The notes under the pieces were generated by a model. It did not search any database, had not been told where the DNA came from, and saw nothing but the letters and a program-made list of their open reading frames with translations. Of a DNA stretch of 56,457 nucleotides, positions 7,463-15,994 are shown piece after piece. The translations under genes and the position numbers were made by a program. The number at the start of each line of letters is the position of its first letter. Positions within the stretch are counted from its first letter, which is position 1. Where the stretch lies: contig CAYTCZ010000006.1 in NCBI GenBank assembly GCA_964436315.1, forward strand, positions 1 through 56,457, given 5' to 3'. This DNA is from CAYTCZ01 sp964436315. Its GTDB lineage: Bacteria; Actinomycetota; Thermoleophilia; Gaiellales; Gaiellaceae.

Positions 7463-8506
7463 ATGGCTGTGAGGATCGCGGAAACACCGACCTCCGCCAC
7501 CGAGCTCGCGGAGATCGGTCTCGAGCGCGGTGAGGCGATCGCGATGTTGCGATACATGCTGATCACTCGCGGCATCGAGGAGCGCGGTCACATCCTGTAC
7601 AAGCAGGGCAAGATTCCGGGAAGCTTCTATACAGGGCGGGGAAACGAGGGCGCCGCTGTCGGCACGGGCATGGCGCTCGAGCCGGAGGATGTCGGTACCC
7701 CGACCCAGCGTGACCTGGGTGTCCATATCGTCCGGGGGCTCGAGCCATGGCGCATGTTTGCCCAGTACATGGGCCGCATCGACGGCCCGATGAGGGGTCG
7801 GGACGGCAACGTCCATATGGCGGACACGGAAGCCGGATTCGTGCCGATGGTCAGCCACATGGGGGCGATGGTTCCCGTGGCCGTCGGGATGGCGCTTGCG
7901 ATCCGATTGAACGACGAGCGTCGTGTTGCAGTGACCTGGTTTGGTGAAGGAGCCTCGGCGATGGGTCCGATTCACGAGGGGATGAACTTCGCCGGGGTGC
8001 GCCGTTTGCCGATCGTTTTCATCTGTGACAACAACCAGTGGGCCTACTCGACCCCGGCGCATCTCAACGTACCGACCGAGTACGTCGCGGACCGGGCTGC
8101 CGCCTACGGGTTCGACGGCGTCGTCATCGACGGCACCGACGCCCTGGCCGTCTACCGCGAGGCGAAGCTGGCGGTCGAGAAGGCGCGCAACGGTGGGGGC
8201 CCCACGCTGCTTGAGTGCATGACGCACCGGATGGAAGGTCACGGGGCTCACGACGATTCGTTCTACGTTCCACGCGAGGTTCTCGATGAGTGGTCGAGAC
8301 GGGATCCGGTCGACCGTCACCTCGCCTGGCTGCGCGAGAACCTTGAGTTCACGACGGACGAGGAGGCCGAGGTCACCGAGTCGGTAAAACGACTGCTGAC
8401 CGACGCACTGCGGCGAGCCGAGGAGAGCCCGTTGCCCGATCCAGCGACCGTTCCCGACGGGGTGTACGCGGAGATTGAGCGGGTCGGAGATCGAGCCGGA
8501 GAATGA
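7463..8506 (+). CDS. Branched-chain-type 2-oxoacid dehydrogenase E1 alpha subunit, no adjacent beta
   Basis: A 347-residue thiamine-diphosphate enzyme subunit. The ThDP motif runs from GEGASAMG near residue 160 to CDNNQ; the GEG...NN form and NNQWAYSTP resemble branched-chain 2-oxoacid dehydrogenase E1 alpha more than pyruvate E1. There is no E1 beta, E2 or E3 nearby. The nearest beta subunit is at 17783, next to its own alpha. It could recruit that beta, be partnered elsewhere, or be decoupled. ATG 7463 lies 13 nt after the MaoC gene, so it likely belongs to the same transcript. Confidence 0.8.
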   Translation: MAVRIAETPTSATELAEIGLERGEAIAMLRYMLITRGIEERGHILYKQGKIPGSFYTGRGNEGAAVGTGMALEPEDVGTPTQRDLGVHIVRGLEPWRMFAQYMGRIDGPMRGRDGNVHMADTEAGFVPMVSHMGAMVPVAVGMALAIRLNDERRVAVTWFGEGASAMGPIHEGMNFAGVRRLPIVFICDNNQWAYSTPAHLNVPTEYVADRAAAYGFDGVVIDGTDALAVYREAKLAVEKARNGGGPTLLECMTHRMEGHGAHDDSFYVPREVLDEWSRRDPVDRHLAWLRENLEFTTDEEAEVTESVKRLLTDALRRAEESPLPDPATVPDGVYAEIERVGDRAGE

Positions 8507-8582
8507 CTGTCACGACACCGGATGGTCGCTGCAGCGAAAATGGGTTGGCCGGAAAAACCATGTTGCGCGAAGGGAGAGCTCG

Positions 8583-10634
8583 ATGAAGCTTGCGGGCGTG
8601 GACGTCGGCGGGACGTTCACCGACGTCATCGTCGCGGATACGGAGACCTCAGAGATCTGGATTCAGAAGGTCGCGTCAACTCCGGAGGATCCGTCGCAGG
8701 GACTGCTCGATGGCGTCGCGGCGGCCGACGGCGATCTTGCCGCGATCGACACCCTGTTGCACGGGACGACGATCGCGACGAACTCGCTGCTCCAGCACCA
8801 GGGCGGCGTGGTTGGTTTGATCACGACGCGCGGTTACCGAGACATCCTTCATATCGCCCGCCACCAGCGTCCGCATCACTACTCGATCCATCAGGACGTT
8901 CCCTGGCAGGATCGCGCACTCATCCGGCGTCGCTATCGAAAGGTCGTCACCGAGCGGATCGGGCCGCAGGGAGAGATCCTCACGCCTCTCGATGAGGACG
9001 AAGTAGCGGAGGCCGCAGAGGAACTCAAGGACAAAGGCGTCGAAGCGGTCGTCATCGGCTTCATCAACAGCTACCGCAATCCGGAGCATGAAGACCGCGC
9101 GCGGGAGATCGTGGAAGAGATCCACCCGGAAGCGTTCGTAACGACATCGGCCAGCGTCTTCCCGCAGTTTCGGGAGTACGAGCGGTTTACGACCGCGGCG
9201 ATCAACGGCTTCGTCGGACTTGCGGTCCGAAACTACATCGAGCGACTGCACGGGCGCATGGACGAGGCCGGGATGGGAGCCGAGCTCCGTCTTATGCGCT
9301 CCAACGGGGGCGTGGTCACGAGCGAGGTTGCAGCCCAACTCCCCGCAACCCTTCTCCTGAGCGGCCCGGCGGCGGGGGTCCTCGCCGGCGCACACGTCGG
9401 GCGCGCGTCGGGCTACGAGAACCTCATCACGTTCGACGTCGGGGGGACGAGCGCCGACATCGGCATCGTGACCCCGCGGGGCATCACCGAGGCGACCGCC
9501 CGCGATACATTCATCGCCGGTTATCCCATCCTGGTTCCGATGATCGACATCCACACCGTCGGTGCCGGGGGTGGCAGCATCGCGTACGTCGACGCCGGAG
9601 GGGCGTTCAGGGTTGGTCCGCGAAGCGCGGGCGCGGAGCCGGGTCCCGCCTGTTATGGGCGCGGCGGGATCGAGGCCACGGTCACCGACGCGAATGTCGT
9701 CCTCGGTCGCCTCCGATCCGAGCACTTCCTCGGAGGCACGATGGAGATCCGGCCGGAGCTCGCGATGGACGCCATCGAGTCGTTATCCCGAGAGCTCTCC
9801 CTGCCGGTGGAAGACACGGCCGCCGGCGTCATCACGCTCGTCAACCACAACACGGCGAACGCGATCCGGTCGCGAACGATCCAGAAGGGGCATGACCCAC
9901 GCGAGTTCACGCTGGTTGCATTCGGCGGCGCAGGGCCGCTGCACGCTGCCGAGGTCGCGCGCTCGCTCGAGATTCCGCAGGTGCTCGTTCCCATCTACCC
10001 GGGAATCACCTCCGCCATGGGCCTTCTTTCGACTGACCTGAAGTACGACCTCATCCAGAACGAGTTCATGCTCGATACAGACGCCGATCTCGAACAGCTG
10101 AACGCCGACTTCGAGCGACTGGAGACCGAGGCACGTGAGCAACTGAGTCGCGACGGAGTTCCCGAGTCCGGGATCGCGCTCACGCGTGCCGCTGACTGCC
10201 GCTACGTCGGCCAGGGGTACGAGCTTCGTGTGGAGCTGCCCTCGACCAAACTCGACGAGCAGTCGATCGGCGAGTTCTCAGACGCGTTCCATCGGATCCA
10301 CGAAGAGGAGTACGGTCACGTCTTCCCGGGAAATCCGATCCAGATCGTCAACATCCGCGTGATCGCCGTCGGCGAAGCTCCGAAGCTCCCGGCGCTTCCG
10401 ACACCGACCGGAACCTCCGTAGCTGACGCGCGCATTGATCAGGCACCGGTGCAGTTCAGGGAGAACGGCGAGGTGCGGTCGGTCGAAACGAGCTTCTTCC
10501 GGCGGGAAGAACTCCCCGTGGGGGAGGAGGTTCAGGGACCTGCGATCCTGGTTCAATTCGATTCAACAGTCGTCGTCCCGCCGGGCTCGGCAGCCGAGGT
10601 GCTGCCGACCGGTGACGTCCTGATTCGGATCTAG
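8583..10634 (+). CDS. Hydantoinase/oxoprolinase subunit A (HyuA family)
   Basis: A 683-residue ATPase-type subunit of the N-methylhydantoinase/5-oxoprolinase/acetone carboxylase superfamily. The N-terminus DVGGTFTDVIV (residue 6) is the phosphate-binding hallmark, with a second VGGTSADIG near residue 286. It would activate a cyclic amide or similar substrate using ATP together with the B subunit encoded 19 bp downstream. ATG 8583 follows GAAGGGAGAGCTCG. The 76-bp gap before it contains a 12-bp palindrome (8526-8537). The substrate (hydantoin, N-methylhydantoin or 5-oxoproline) is not determined. Confidence 0.85.
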   Translation: MKLAGVDVGGTFTDVIVADTETSEIWIQKVASTPEDPSQGLLDGVAAADGDLAAIDTLLHGTTIATNSLLQHQGGVVGLITTRGYRDILHIARHQRPHHYSIHQDVPWQDRALIRRRYRKVVTERIGPQGEILTPLDEDEVAEAAEELKDKGVEAVVIGFINSYRNPEHEDRAREIVEEIHPEAFVTTSASVFPQFREYERFTTAAINGFVGLAVRNYIERLHGRMDEAGMGAELRLMRSNGGVVTSEVAAQLPATLLLSGPAAGVLAGAHVGRASGYENLITFDVGGTSADIGIVTPRGITEATARDTFIAGYPILVPMIDIHTVGAGGGSIAYVDAGGAFRVGPRSAGAEPGPACYGRGGIEATVTDANVVLGRLRSEHFLGGTMEIRPELAMDAIESLSRELSLPVEDTAAGVITLVNHNTANAIRSRTIQKGHDPREFTLVAFGGAGPLHAAEVARSLEIPQVLVPIYPGITSAMGLLSTDLKYDLIQNEFMLDTDADLEQLNADFERLETEAREQLSRDGVPESGIALTRAADCRYVGQGYELRVELPSTKLDEQSIGEFSDAFHRIHEEEYGHVFPGNPIQIVNIRVIAVGEAPKLPALPTPTGTSVADARIDQAPVQFRENGEVRSVETSFFRREELPVGEEVQGPAILVQFDSTVVVPPGSAAEVLPTGDVLIRI

Positions 10635-10653
10635 TAAACGGAGAGGAACCGAC

Positions 10654-12492
10654 ATGGCAGTAACCGAAGAGACTCAGGCAGCACCGGTCGACATCATCGA
10701 GTTCTCACCCGGCGAACGGACTCGCGAGCCCATCGATCCAATCACTGCGCGTGTTATCGCTGGAGCTCTCGACAACATCGCACTCGAGGTCGGCCACAAA
10801 CTGACGCGCATGTCGTACTCGTCCATCATTCGCGAGTCGGAGGACTTCGGGGTTGCGCTCCTGGACGCGCAAGGACGGCAGATCTGTGAGTGCCCGCTTT
10901 CGACGCCGCTCCAGCTCGGCCCAATTGCGGGATACCAGCAGGGAATCTTCCGGCTGTTCGAAGAGCGAGGCGAGGCGTTCAACGACGGCGACGTGATCGT
11001 GCACAACTCGCCGTTCTATGGCGCCTCGCACGAGCCGGACGTCGGCTTCTGCGTTCCGATCTTCTTCGAGGGCGAACTGGTCGGTTTCAGCTGGACGACC
11101 GCCCATCACCTCGACGTCGGCGCGATGACGCCGGGTTCGTGTGGGATCGTCGATGCGGTCGACGCCTACGCCGAGGGCCTGCAGCTCAAGGCGCTCAAGG
11201 TCTACGACCGCGGTGTCAAGAACGAGGTCGTGTGGCAGCTGCTCCGAGACAACATCCGAGCGAGCGACATGGTCGTCGGCGATATGGAGGCTCAGGTTGC
11301 CGCCTGCCACATCGGCGCAACGAGATATGTCGAGCTCCTCGAGCAGTACGGCCGCGAGAAGGTCGAGGCGGCCGCCGAGGACCTCCTTCTCTACTCGGAA
11401 CGGATGATGCGCGCCGAGATCGAGAAGCTGCCCGACGGCACCTACAGCGCGGAGGGCTTTATCGACGGCTTCGCCGATGATCCCGACCCGTCCAAGCGCG
11501 ACCAGCGCATCAAGGTGACTGTCACCGTCGAGGGTGGCACGATGACGGTCGACCTCAGCGGGACGTCACCGCAGATCTCGGACCGCGCGATCAACATGCC
11601 GTTTGTCGGCACGGTTGACATCTCGATCTACGTCACGCTCCGTTCGATTCTGCTCGACACTGCCACGCACGAGTACGTTCCGCAGAACTCCGGCCTCGTG
11701 CGGCCGATTCGCATCATCGCCGAGCGCGGGTCGCTCGCGAACCCGACGTTTCCCTGCGCGACCATCGGTCGCTTCTGTCCGGGAAACATCGTTGCCGACA
11801 CGCTCATGCGCGCCCTCGCGCCGGTCTGTCCCGACAGGGTCTCGTCGGGGATCGGAAACATGAAGGTCATCGCGTACTCGGGCGTCGTCGACGAGAACCA
11901 CTGGGTGTACATGGACATCACCGAGGGTGCATACGGCGGTCGACTCGGGAAGGACGGCATCGACGCGGTCGACGTGCTGTATGCGAACACCCGTAACAAT
12001 CCGGTGGAGGACATCGAGGCGCACTATCCCCTCCGCGTGACGCGCTACGAGCTCCGGACCGACCACCTCGGGGCCGGGAAGTGGCGGGGCGGAATGGGCT
12101 CGATCCGAGACATCCAGTTCCTCTCCCGAGCACACATGAGCCTCGAGGGGGATGGTCACCGACACCCGCCTCCCGGAGTCTTCGGTGGCAAGGACGGATA
12201 TCCGGGCGCCGTGCACTGGATAACGAAGGAGGGAGAGGATGTTCCACTGCCCTCGAAACTCCAGTCCAAGTGGGCCGAGGCTGGAGACACCGTCCGGACT
12301 GTGAGTCCGAACGCCGCGGGCTACGGCGATCCACTGGAGCGTGATCCAGAGCGCGTGCTCGAGGACGTGCTGGAGGAGTTCATCAACGTCGAGACCGCGC
12401 GGGCCGACTACGGCGTCGTGGTCGATCTCGAGAGTGAGACCGTCGACGCCGAGGCGACCGCCGAGGCCCGGGCAAAGCTCGGCGCCGGCTGA
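10654..12492 (+). CDS. Hydantoinase/oxoprolinase subunit B (HyuB family)
   Basis: A 612-residue B subunit. Recognisable family stretches include ITARVIAGALDNIALE near residue 29, RESEDFGVALLD, a DVIVHNSPFYGASHEPD block near residue 112, and GAYGGRLGKDG near residue 427. Together with subunit A it would perform ATP-dependent ring opening of a lactam or imide. It follows subunit A by 19 bp with GGAGAGGAACC as ribosome site. The downstream aminotransferase and amidohydrolase suggest an amino-acid-like product enters metabolism. Confidence 0.85.
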   Translation: MAVTEETQAAPVDIIEFSPGERTREPIDPITARVIAGALDNIALEVGHKLTRMSYSSIIRESEDFGVALLDAQGRQICECPLSTPLQLGPIAGYQQGIFRLFEERGEAFNDGDVIVHNSPFYGASHEPDVGFCVPIFFEGELVGFSWTTAHHLDVGAMTPGSCGIVDAVDAYAEGLQLKALKVYDRGVKNEVVWQLLRDNIRASDMVVGDMEAQVAACHIGATRYVELLEQYGREKVEAAAEDLLLYSERMMRAEIEKLPDGTYSAEGFIDGFADDPDPSKRDQRIKVTVTVEGGTMTVDLSGTSPQISDRAINMPFVGTVDISIYVTLRSILLDTATHEYVPQNSGLVRPIRIIAERGSLANPTFPCATIGRFCPGNIVADTLMRALAPVCPDRVSSGIGNMKVIAYSGVVDENHWVYMDITEGAYGGRLGKDGIDAVDVLYANTRNNPVEDIEAHYPLRVTRYELRTDHLGAGKWRGGMGSIRDIQFLSRAHMSLEGDGHRHPPPGVFGGKDGYPGAVHWITKEGEDVPLPSKLQSKWAEAGDTVRTVSPNAAGYGDPLERDPERVLEDVLEEFINVETARADYGVVVDLESETVDAEATAEARAKLGAG

Positions 12493-12514
12493 GCTCGGCC
12501 CGACATCCCGAGTC

Positions 12515-13447
12515 ATGGAAGCGACCAAGAAGATCTGGGTCAACGGGGACCTCGTCGATTGGGACGACGCGAAGGTCCACCTCGCCGCGCACGGCCTCCA
12601 CTACGGCACCGGTGTCTTCGAGGGAATGCGGGCGTACGAAACTCCGCAGGGCCCGGCCGTGTTCCGCCTGGACGAGCACCTTGAACGGTTCGAGAACTCA
12701 GCCCGCATCTTGCAGATCGATCTCCCGTTCAGCCGTGTCGACCTGAGGTCCGCGATCCACGAGTTGATCACGGTCAACGGGATTCCGGAGGTCTATGTCC
12801 GGCCGATCGCCTTCTACGGCTACGGGGATCTCGGTGTTGTCCCGAGCTCGAGCCCGGTCGATGTCGCCGTCATCACCTTCCCATGGGGTGCGTACCTCGG
12901 AAAGGAGGCACAGGAAGCCGGCATCACGTTGAAGGTCTCCTCGTGGCGGCGGATGGGCTCGAACACGATCCCCCATGCGGCGAAAGCGACGGGGATCTAC
13001 CTGAACTCGATGCTGGCCGCCCAGGAGGCTCGGCGGGGAGGCTACGGCGAGGCGCTTCTCCTCACCGAGGAGGGTACGGTGGCCGACGGGCCGACTGTGA
13101 ACATCTTCGCCGTCTGGAAGGGCATCCTGGCGACTCCCGACCTCTCGGCTTCGATCCTGCCAGGGATAACCCGGGACACCGTGATCCAGCTCGCCACGAG
13201 CCTGGGCTACGAAGTCCATGAGGGCGAGATGATCCGAACTGACCTCTATGGCTCCGACGAACTCTTCGTGACAGGCACGGCCGCGGAGATCACCCCGGTC
13301 CGAGCTATCGACGGCATTGAGGTTGCCGCTCCCGGTCCCGTGACTCGCGAGATCCAGGCGGCCTACGACCGGGTCGTTCACGGTCAGGACGACCGCTGGG
13401 CGCACTTCCTCGACCACGTTCCCCAGGCCGCGCCGGCCGGCGGATAG
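12515..13447 (+). CDS. Branched-chain amino acid aminotransferase-like (fold-type IV PLP)
   Basis: A 310-residue fold IV aminotransferase. HGLHYGTGVFEGMRAY near residue 27 is the IlvE hallmark, the PLP lysine is K157 in PHAAKATGIYLNS, and EALLLTEEGTVADG follows. The usual EGSGENIF segment is changed to DGPTVNIF, so side-chain specificity may differ. It may transaminate a branched-chain or keto-acid product; a dehydrogenase E1 alpha of branched-chain type lies upstream. ATG 12515 lies 22 nt after subunit B; no strong SD is seen. Confidence 0.85.
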   Translation: MEATKKIWVNGDLVDWDDAKVHLAAHGLHYGTGVFEGMRAYETPQGPAVFRLDEHLERFENSARILQIDLPFSRVDLRSAIHELITVNGIPEVYVRPIAFYGYGDLGVVPSSSPVDVAVITFPWGAYLGKEAQEAGITLKVSSWRRMGSNTIPHAAKATGIYLNSMLAAQEARRGGYGEALLLTEEGTVADGPTVNIFAVWKGILATPDLSASILPGITRDTVIQLATSLGYEVHEGEMIRTDLYGSDELFVTGTAAEITPVRAIDGIEVAAPGPVTREIQAAYDRVVHGQDDRWAHFLDHVPQAAPAGG

Positions 13448-13457
13448 CAGGCGACCC

Positions 13458-14351
13458 ATGATCGACGGGATCCCGCTGATCGACGCCCACGTGCACGCCG
13501 CGACGCTGCCGGGGCTCAAGCTGAACTGGCGTCAGTGGACCGGAGGGTTTCCGACCGCTGCCGACGTTCAAGCCCTCTATAAGGACGACGGAACGATGAG
13601 TGCGTCCCGCTTCGATGAGTTCCTCGCCGGCCAGGGAGTCGATCTTGCGCTCCTTCTCGCCGAGTACAGCCCTCGAGTGACCGGGATGCAGACCGTTGAG
13701 GAGATCACTCCGCTCATCGCCCACAACCCCGAGCGCATGAGGCTGATCGCAAACGTCAATCCCCATCTCCATTACCCGGCCGACGTGGAACTCGAACGCC
13801 AACTGGGTCTCGGTGCCGTCGCGCTCAAGATCCATCCGATCCACGGAGCTTTCCCCGCCAACCACCCGGAGCTCTACAAGGCCTACGCCCGCTGCGAGGA
13901 GCGCGGGGTTCCGATTGTGATCCACTTCGGCACGAGCGTCTTCCCTGGAGCGGCGAATCGCTACGTCGACGAAGCTCACGTAAACGACGTGATCGACCAC
14001 TTCCCGGACCTCAAGGTGGTGTTGGCCCACGGCGGTCGCGGCTGGTCCTATGACGTTGCCGCGATCCTCACACTCGGTCGTCCCAACGTCTGGATCGAGA
14101 TCTCGGGGCTTCCACCCAAGAAATTGCCGGAGTACTTCGCGCGGTTCGATTTCGAGCGTCTTGCCGAGCGGTTCATCTTCGGTACCGACTGGCCGGGGGT
14201 GCCCGGGATCCGCCGGAACGCCGAAGCCGTTTCCGACCTGGGACTCAACGGCGATTTGCTCGAAGGCGTCTTCTGGCGAAACGCAGCGTCCGTCTACCGG
14301 CTGGACGACTTCGCAGATCGCGTGGAACGCGGGATGGGGTCAGGTCTCTGA
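13458..14351 (+). CDS. Amidohydrolase-2 family metal-dependent hydrolase
   Basis: A 297-residue TIM-barrel hydrolase or decarboxylase. DAHVH at residue 9 is the HxH metal motif, KIHP and VIHFG supply further polar positions, LAHGGRGW carries a His near residue 195, and FGTDWPG near residue 241 has the metal Asp. The family includes ACMSD-like decarboxylases and lactone/amide hydrolases. The final codons and the stop (…MGSGL) lie in the left arm of the palindromic repeat beginning at 14335, so the C-terminus was probably altered by that element. Confidence 0.8.
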   Translation: MIDGIPLIDAHVHAATLPGLKLNWRQWTGGFPTAADVQALYKDDGTMSASRFDEFLAGQGVDLALLLAEYSPRVTGMQTVEEITPLIAHNPERMRLIANVNPHLHYPADVELERQLGLGAVALKIHPIHGAFPANHPELYKAYARCEERGVPIVIHFGTSVFPGAANRYVDEAHVNDVIDHFPDLKVVLAHGGRGWSYDVAAILTLGRPNVWIEISGLPPKKLPEYFARFDFERLAERFIFGTDWPGVPGIRRNAEAVSDLGLNGDLLEGVFWRNAASVYRLDDFADRVERGMGSGL

Positions 14352-14415
14352 TGTTGCAGAGACCTGACCCCACCTCACCAGCTGCTGCAACATCAGAGAC
14401 CTGACCCCACCTCAC
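14335..14415. repeat. REP-like palindromic repeat cluster
   Basis: A perfect 16-bp stem: left arm TGGGGTCAGGTCTCTG (14335-14350) and right arm at 14357-14372, with loop ATGTTG. A second right-arm-type unit at 14394-14415 directly repeats the 22 nt at 14357-14378. The segment 14386-14404 is also the reverse complement of 14340-14358. GGGGTCAGGTCT-type palindromes are known around REP-associated (IS200-like) transposases, but no transposase is present here. The cluster lies between two convergent genes and could also stop transcription. Confidence 0.85.
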
Positions 14416-14807
14416 CGTGGCGATTCGACGGGCAGGCCGAGTGCCAAGGCCGCTCTGGCCAAGGGATCGTCGTACGTCACGAATGCGCTGAGCTGAGGGG
14501 CGAGAGAGCGTGCGGCGACGAGGTGAATGGCGTCGAGGCTGCGGAGGATTGGAGGCTCGAGGAGTCCAGCTTCGTCGAGGAGCGAGTCCGTTAGTCCAAT
14601 GAGCACGAGCTTCTCGAGCGCCTCATGTGCCCGGGGCACGGCGCGCGGTTCGGATCGTCGAACGGCTCTCACGACCTCCACCCTCGCAAGGGCCGCTGAT
14701 GCGTGGACCGAAAACCGGTCGAGGTCGTTGATCAACGCGTCTGACTCCGGCTCCCTGATGACCGTCTTGACGAGCGCCGAGGCGTCGACATAGGCCACGC
14801 CGGCCAC
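14412..14807 (-). CDS. vapC: VapC-type PIN-domain toxin
   Basis: A 131-residue PIN-domain RNase. The four acidic positions are visible: D in AYVDASALVK (residue 8), E in ALARVEVVRA (about 44), D in RSLDAIHL (about 92) and D in FVTYDDPLA (about 114). In the family it cleaves tRNA or rRNA when released from its antitoxin. It starts three bases after the antitoxin stop. Its 3' end abuts the REP-like cluster. Confidence 0.85.
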   Translation of the reverse strand: MAGVAYVDASALVKTVIREPESDALINDLDRFSVHASAALARVEVVRAVRRSEPRAVPRAHEALEKLVLIGLTDSLLDEAGLLEPPILRSLDAIHLVAARSLAPQLSAFVTYDDPLARAALALGLPVESPR

Positions 14808-14810
14808 TGC

Positions 14811-15089
14811 TCAGCGCTCGCTGTCGCGGAGATCGGCGAGCGCTTCGGAGGGCAGAAGTCGCCCGGGCGGTAGCTCGATCGGGTCCGGGAGGTCACGGAG
14901 GTGGCCTCGCGCAGGCTTTGCTCGGCCTTCCGCGACGAGGCGCTCAATGAGATCGTCAGGCTTCGGAGTGGGGACGATCAGCGCAACTGGCTCACCTCGT
15001 TCGGTTACCTCCACTGACTCGCCGGCCTTGACGCGTCGGATGACCGCGCTTGCGTTCTGCTTGAGTTCCCGGATTCCCACGCGACTCAT
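14811..15089 (-). CDS. vapB: VapB/Phd-type antitoxin
   Basis: A 92-residue antitoxin. The N-terminal Phd/YefM DNA-binding fold is clear (MSRVGIRELKQNASAVIRRV, then GESVEVTERGEPVALIVP), followed by a Pro/Arg-rich C-terminal tail that would wrap the PIN toxin. The start codon overlaps a perfect palindrome at 15088-15108, a natural autoregulatory site. It is the first gene of the pair. Confidence 0.85.
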   Translation of the reverse strand: MSRVGIRELKQNASAVIRRVKAGESVEVTERGEPVALIVPTPKPDDLIERLVAEGRAKPARGHLRDLPDPIELPPGRLLPSEALADLRDSER

Positions 15090-15108
15090 GTTCTACATAG
15101 TAGAACAT
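15088..15108. promoter_or_regulatory. Palindromic operator of the toxin-antitoxin pair
   Basis: A perfect inverted repeat with 9-nt arms ATGTTCTAC and GTAGAACAT around ATA. Two bases of the antitoxin ATG are inside the left arm. It is AT-rich within GC-rich surroundings. Phd/VapB antitoxins bind such palindromes in their own promoters. The position over the start codon implies a very short or absent 5' leader. The remainder of 15109-15203 shows no gene. Confidence 0.75.
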
Positions 15109-15203
15109 CGCGCCGGGCATTCTGTGCCCGAAGCGGGTCGCTGCGTAACGGAAGCAACTCCGAGCGACGGTGGTCGGTCCGAAGCAACGGCCGCTCGGCG
15201 GCG

Positions 15204-15953
15204 CTAACTGACCCCGGCCGCGATCCCGGCTTCGGAAGCGTCCCCCACAGACCCTGCTGCTAGCCGCTCGAGCATTTCATCTGTCGACCAGACGTGGCAG
15301 AAGTTCTTGTCCAGGTACTCGAGAGCATTCGCGTGGCCTCGCGGGCTCATCGCCGCACAGGCGTCTTCGGCGAGCGCGACGCGGAAATCAAGGTCGCCCG
15401 CATCTCGGGTCGTCCCTTCCACACAGCTGTTCGTCCAGATGCCTGCGACGACGATCGTGGTCATTCCCATGTTCCGCAGAATGTGCTCGAGGGTGGTCGA
15501 GTTGAACACGCTCGAGCCCGACTTCGTCAGCAGGATGTCACCGTCCTGGTAGCCGGCCTCGGGAACGATCTGCGCGTCTCGTGAATCGACGGTACACACA
15601 CAACCGAACTGACGGTGGCGCCATGTCTGATCAGAGCCGTCGCCGCGAAGCGAGGCACATCTCGTGTAGATGACCGGGGCGCCATTCTCGCGGAAGGACT
15701 TTGCGAGCCTTCTCGCGTTGGGGATCACCAGACTCTCGACTCTGTTGATTGCGAACTCGGAGTCCTCGGCGAGGCCACCCTCAGCCAGCCGCTTGAAGAA
15801 TCCGTCCTCGCGCGAAGCCTGCTGGTACTGGAGGTCGATGATGACGAGGGCCGTGGTTCGGTAGTCGAGCGGGAACTCAGGGATCTCGCAGATGTAGTGC
15901 CAGGACGCGAGCCCCTGGGTGTCGTCCGGTGCTCGGTTCGGCTCTGAGCTCAT
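15204..15953 (-). CDS. Isochorismatase-family cysteine hydrolase
   Basis: A 249-residue hydrolase with the catalytic triad visible: Asp in ALVIIDLQY (about 39), Lys in ILLTKSGSSVF (about 144) and Cys in GIWTNSCVEGTTRDA (about 173). The family hydrolyses amides, ureides or vinyl ethers (N-carbamoylsarcosine amidase, nicotinamidase, biuret hydrolase). The SD AAGGAGGAG sits 7 nt before ATG. A second member lies 41 bp upstream on the same strand. The specific substrate is not evident. Confidence 0.85.
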   Translation of the reverse strand: MSSEPNRAPDDTQGLASWHYICEIPEFPLDYRTTALVIIDLQYQQASREDGFFKRLAEGGLAEDSEFAINRVESLVIPNARRLAKSFRENGAPVIYTRCASLRGDGSDQTWRHRQFGCVCTVDSRDAQIVPEAGYQDGDILLTKSGSSVFNSTTLEHILRNMGMTTIVVAGIWTNSCVEGTTRDAGDLDFRVALAEDACAAMSPRGHANALEYLDKNFCHVWSTDEMLERLAAGSVGDASEAGIAAGVS

Positions 15954-15994
15954 GAGACTCCTCCTTGGTCAGTGAGATTTCCGACGTCGCGAGT

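Noticed and set aside
14357..14415. Possible CRISPR
   Set aside because: Only two direct units of 22 bp with a 15-bp spacer, the unit is part of a palindromic element, and no cas genes occur.
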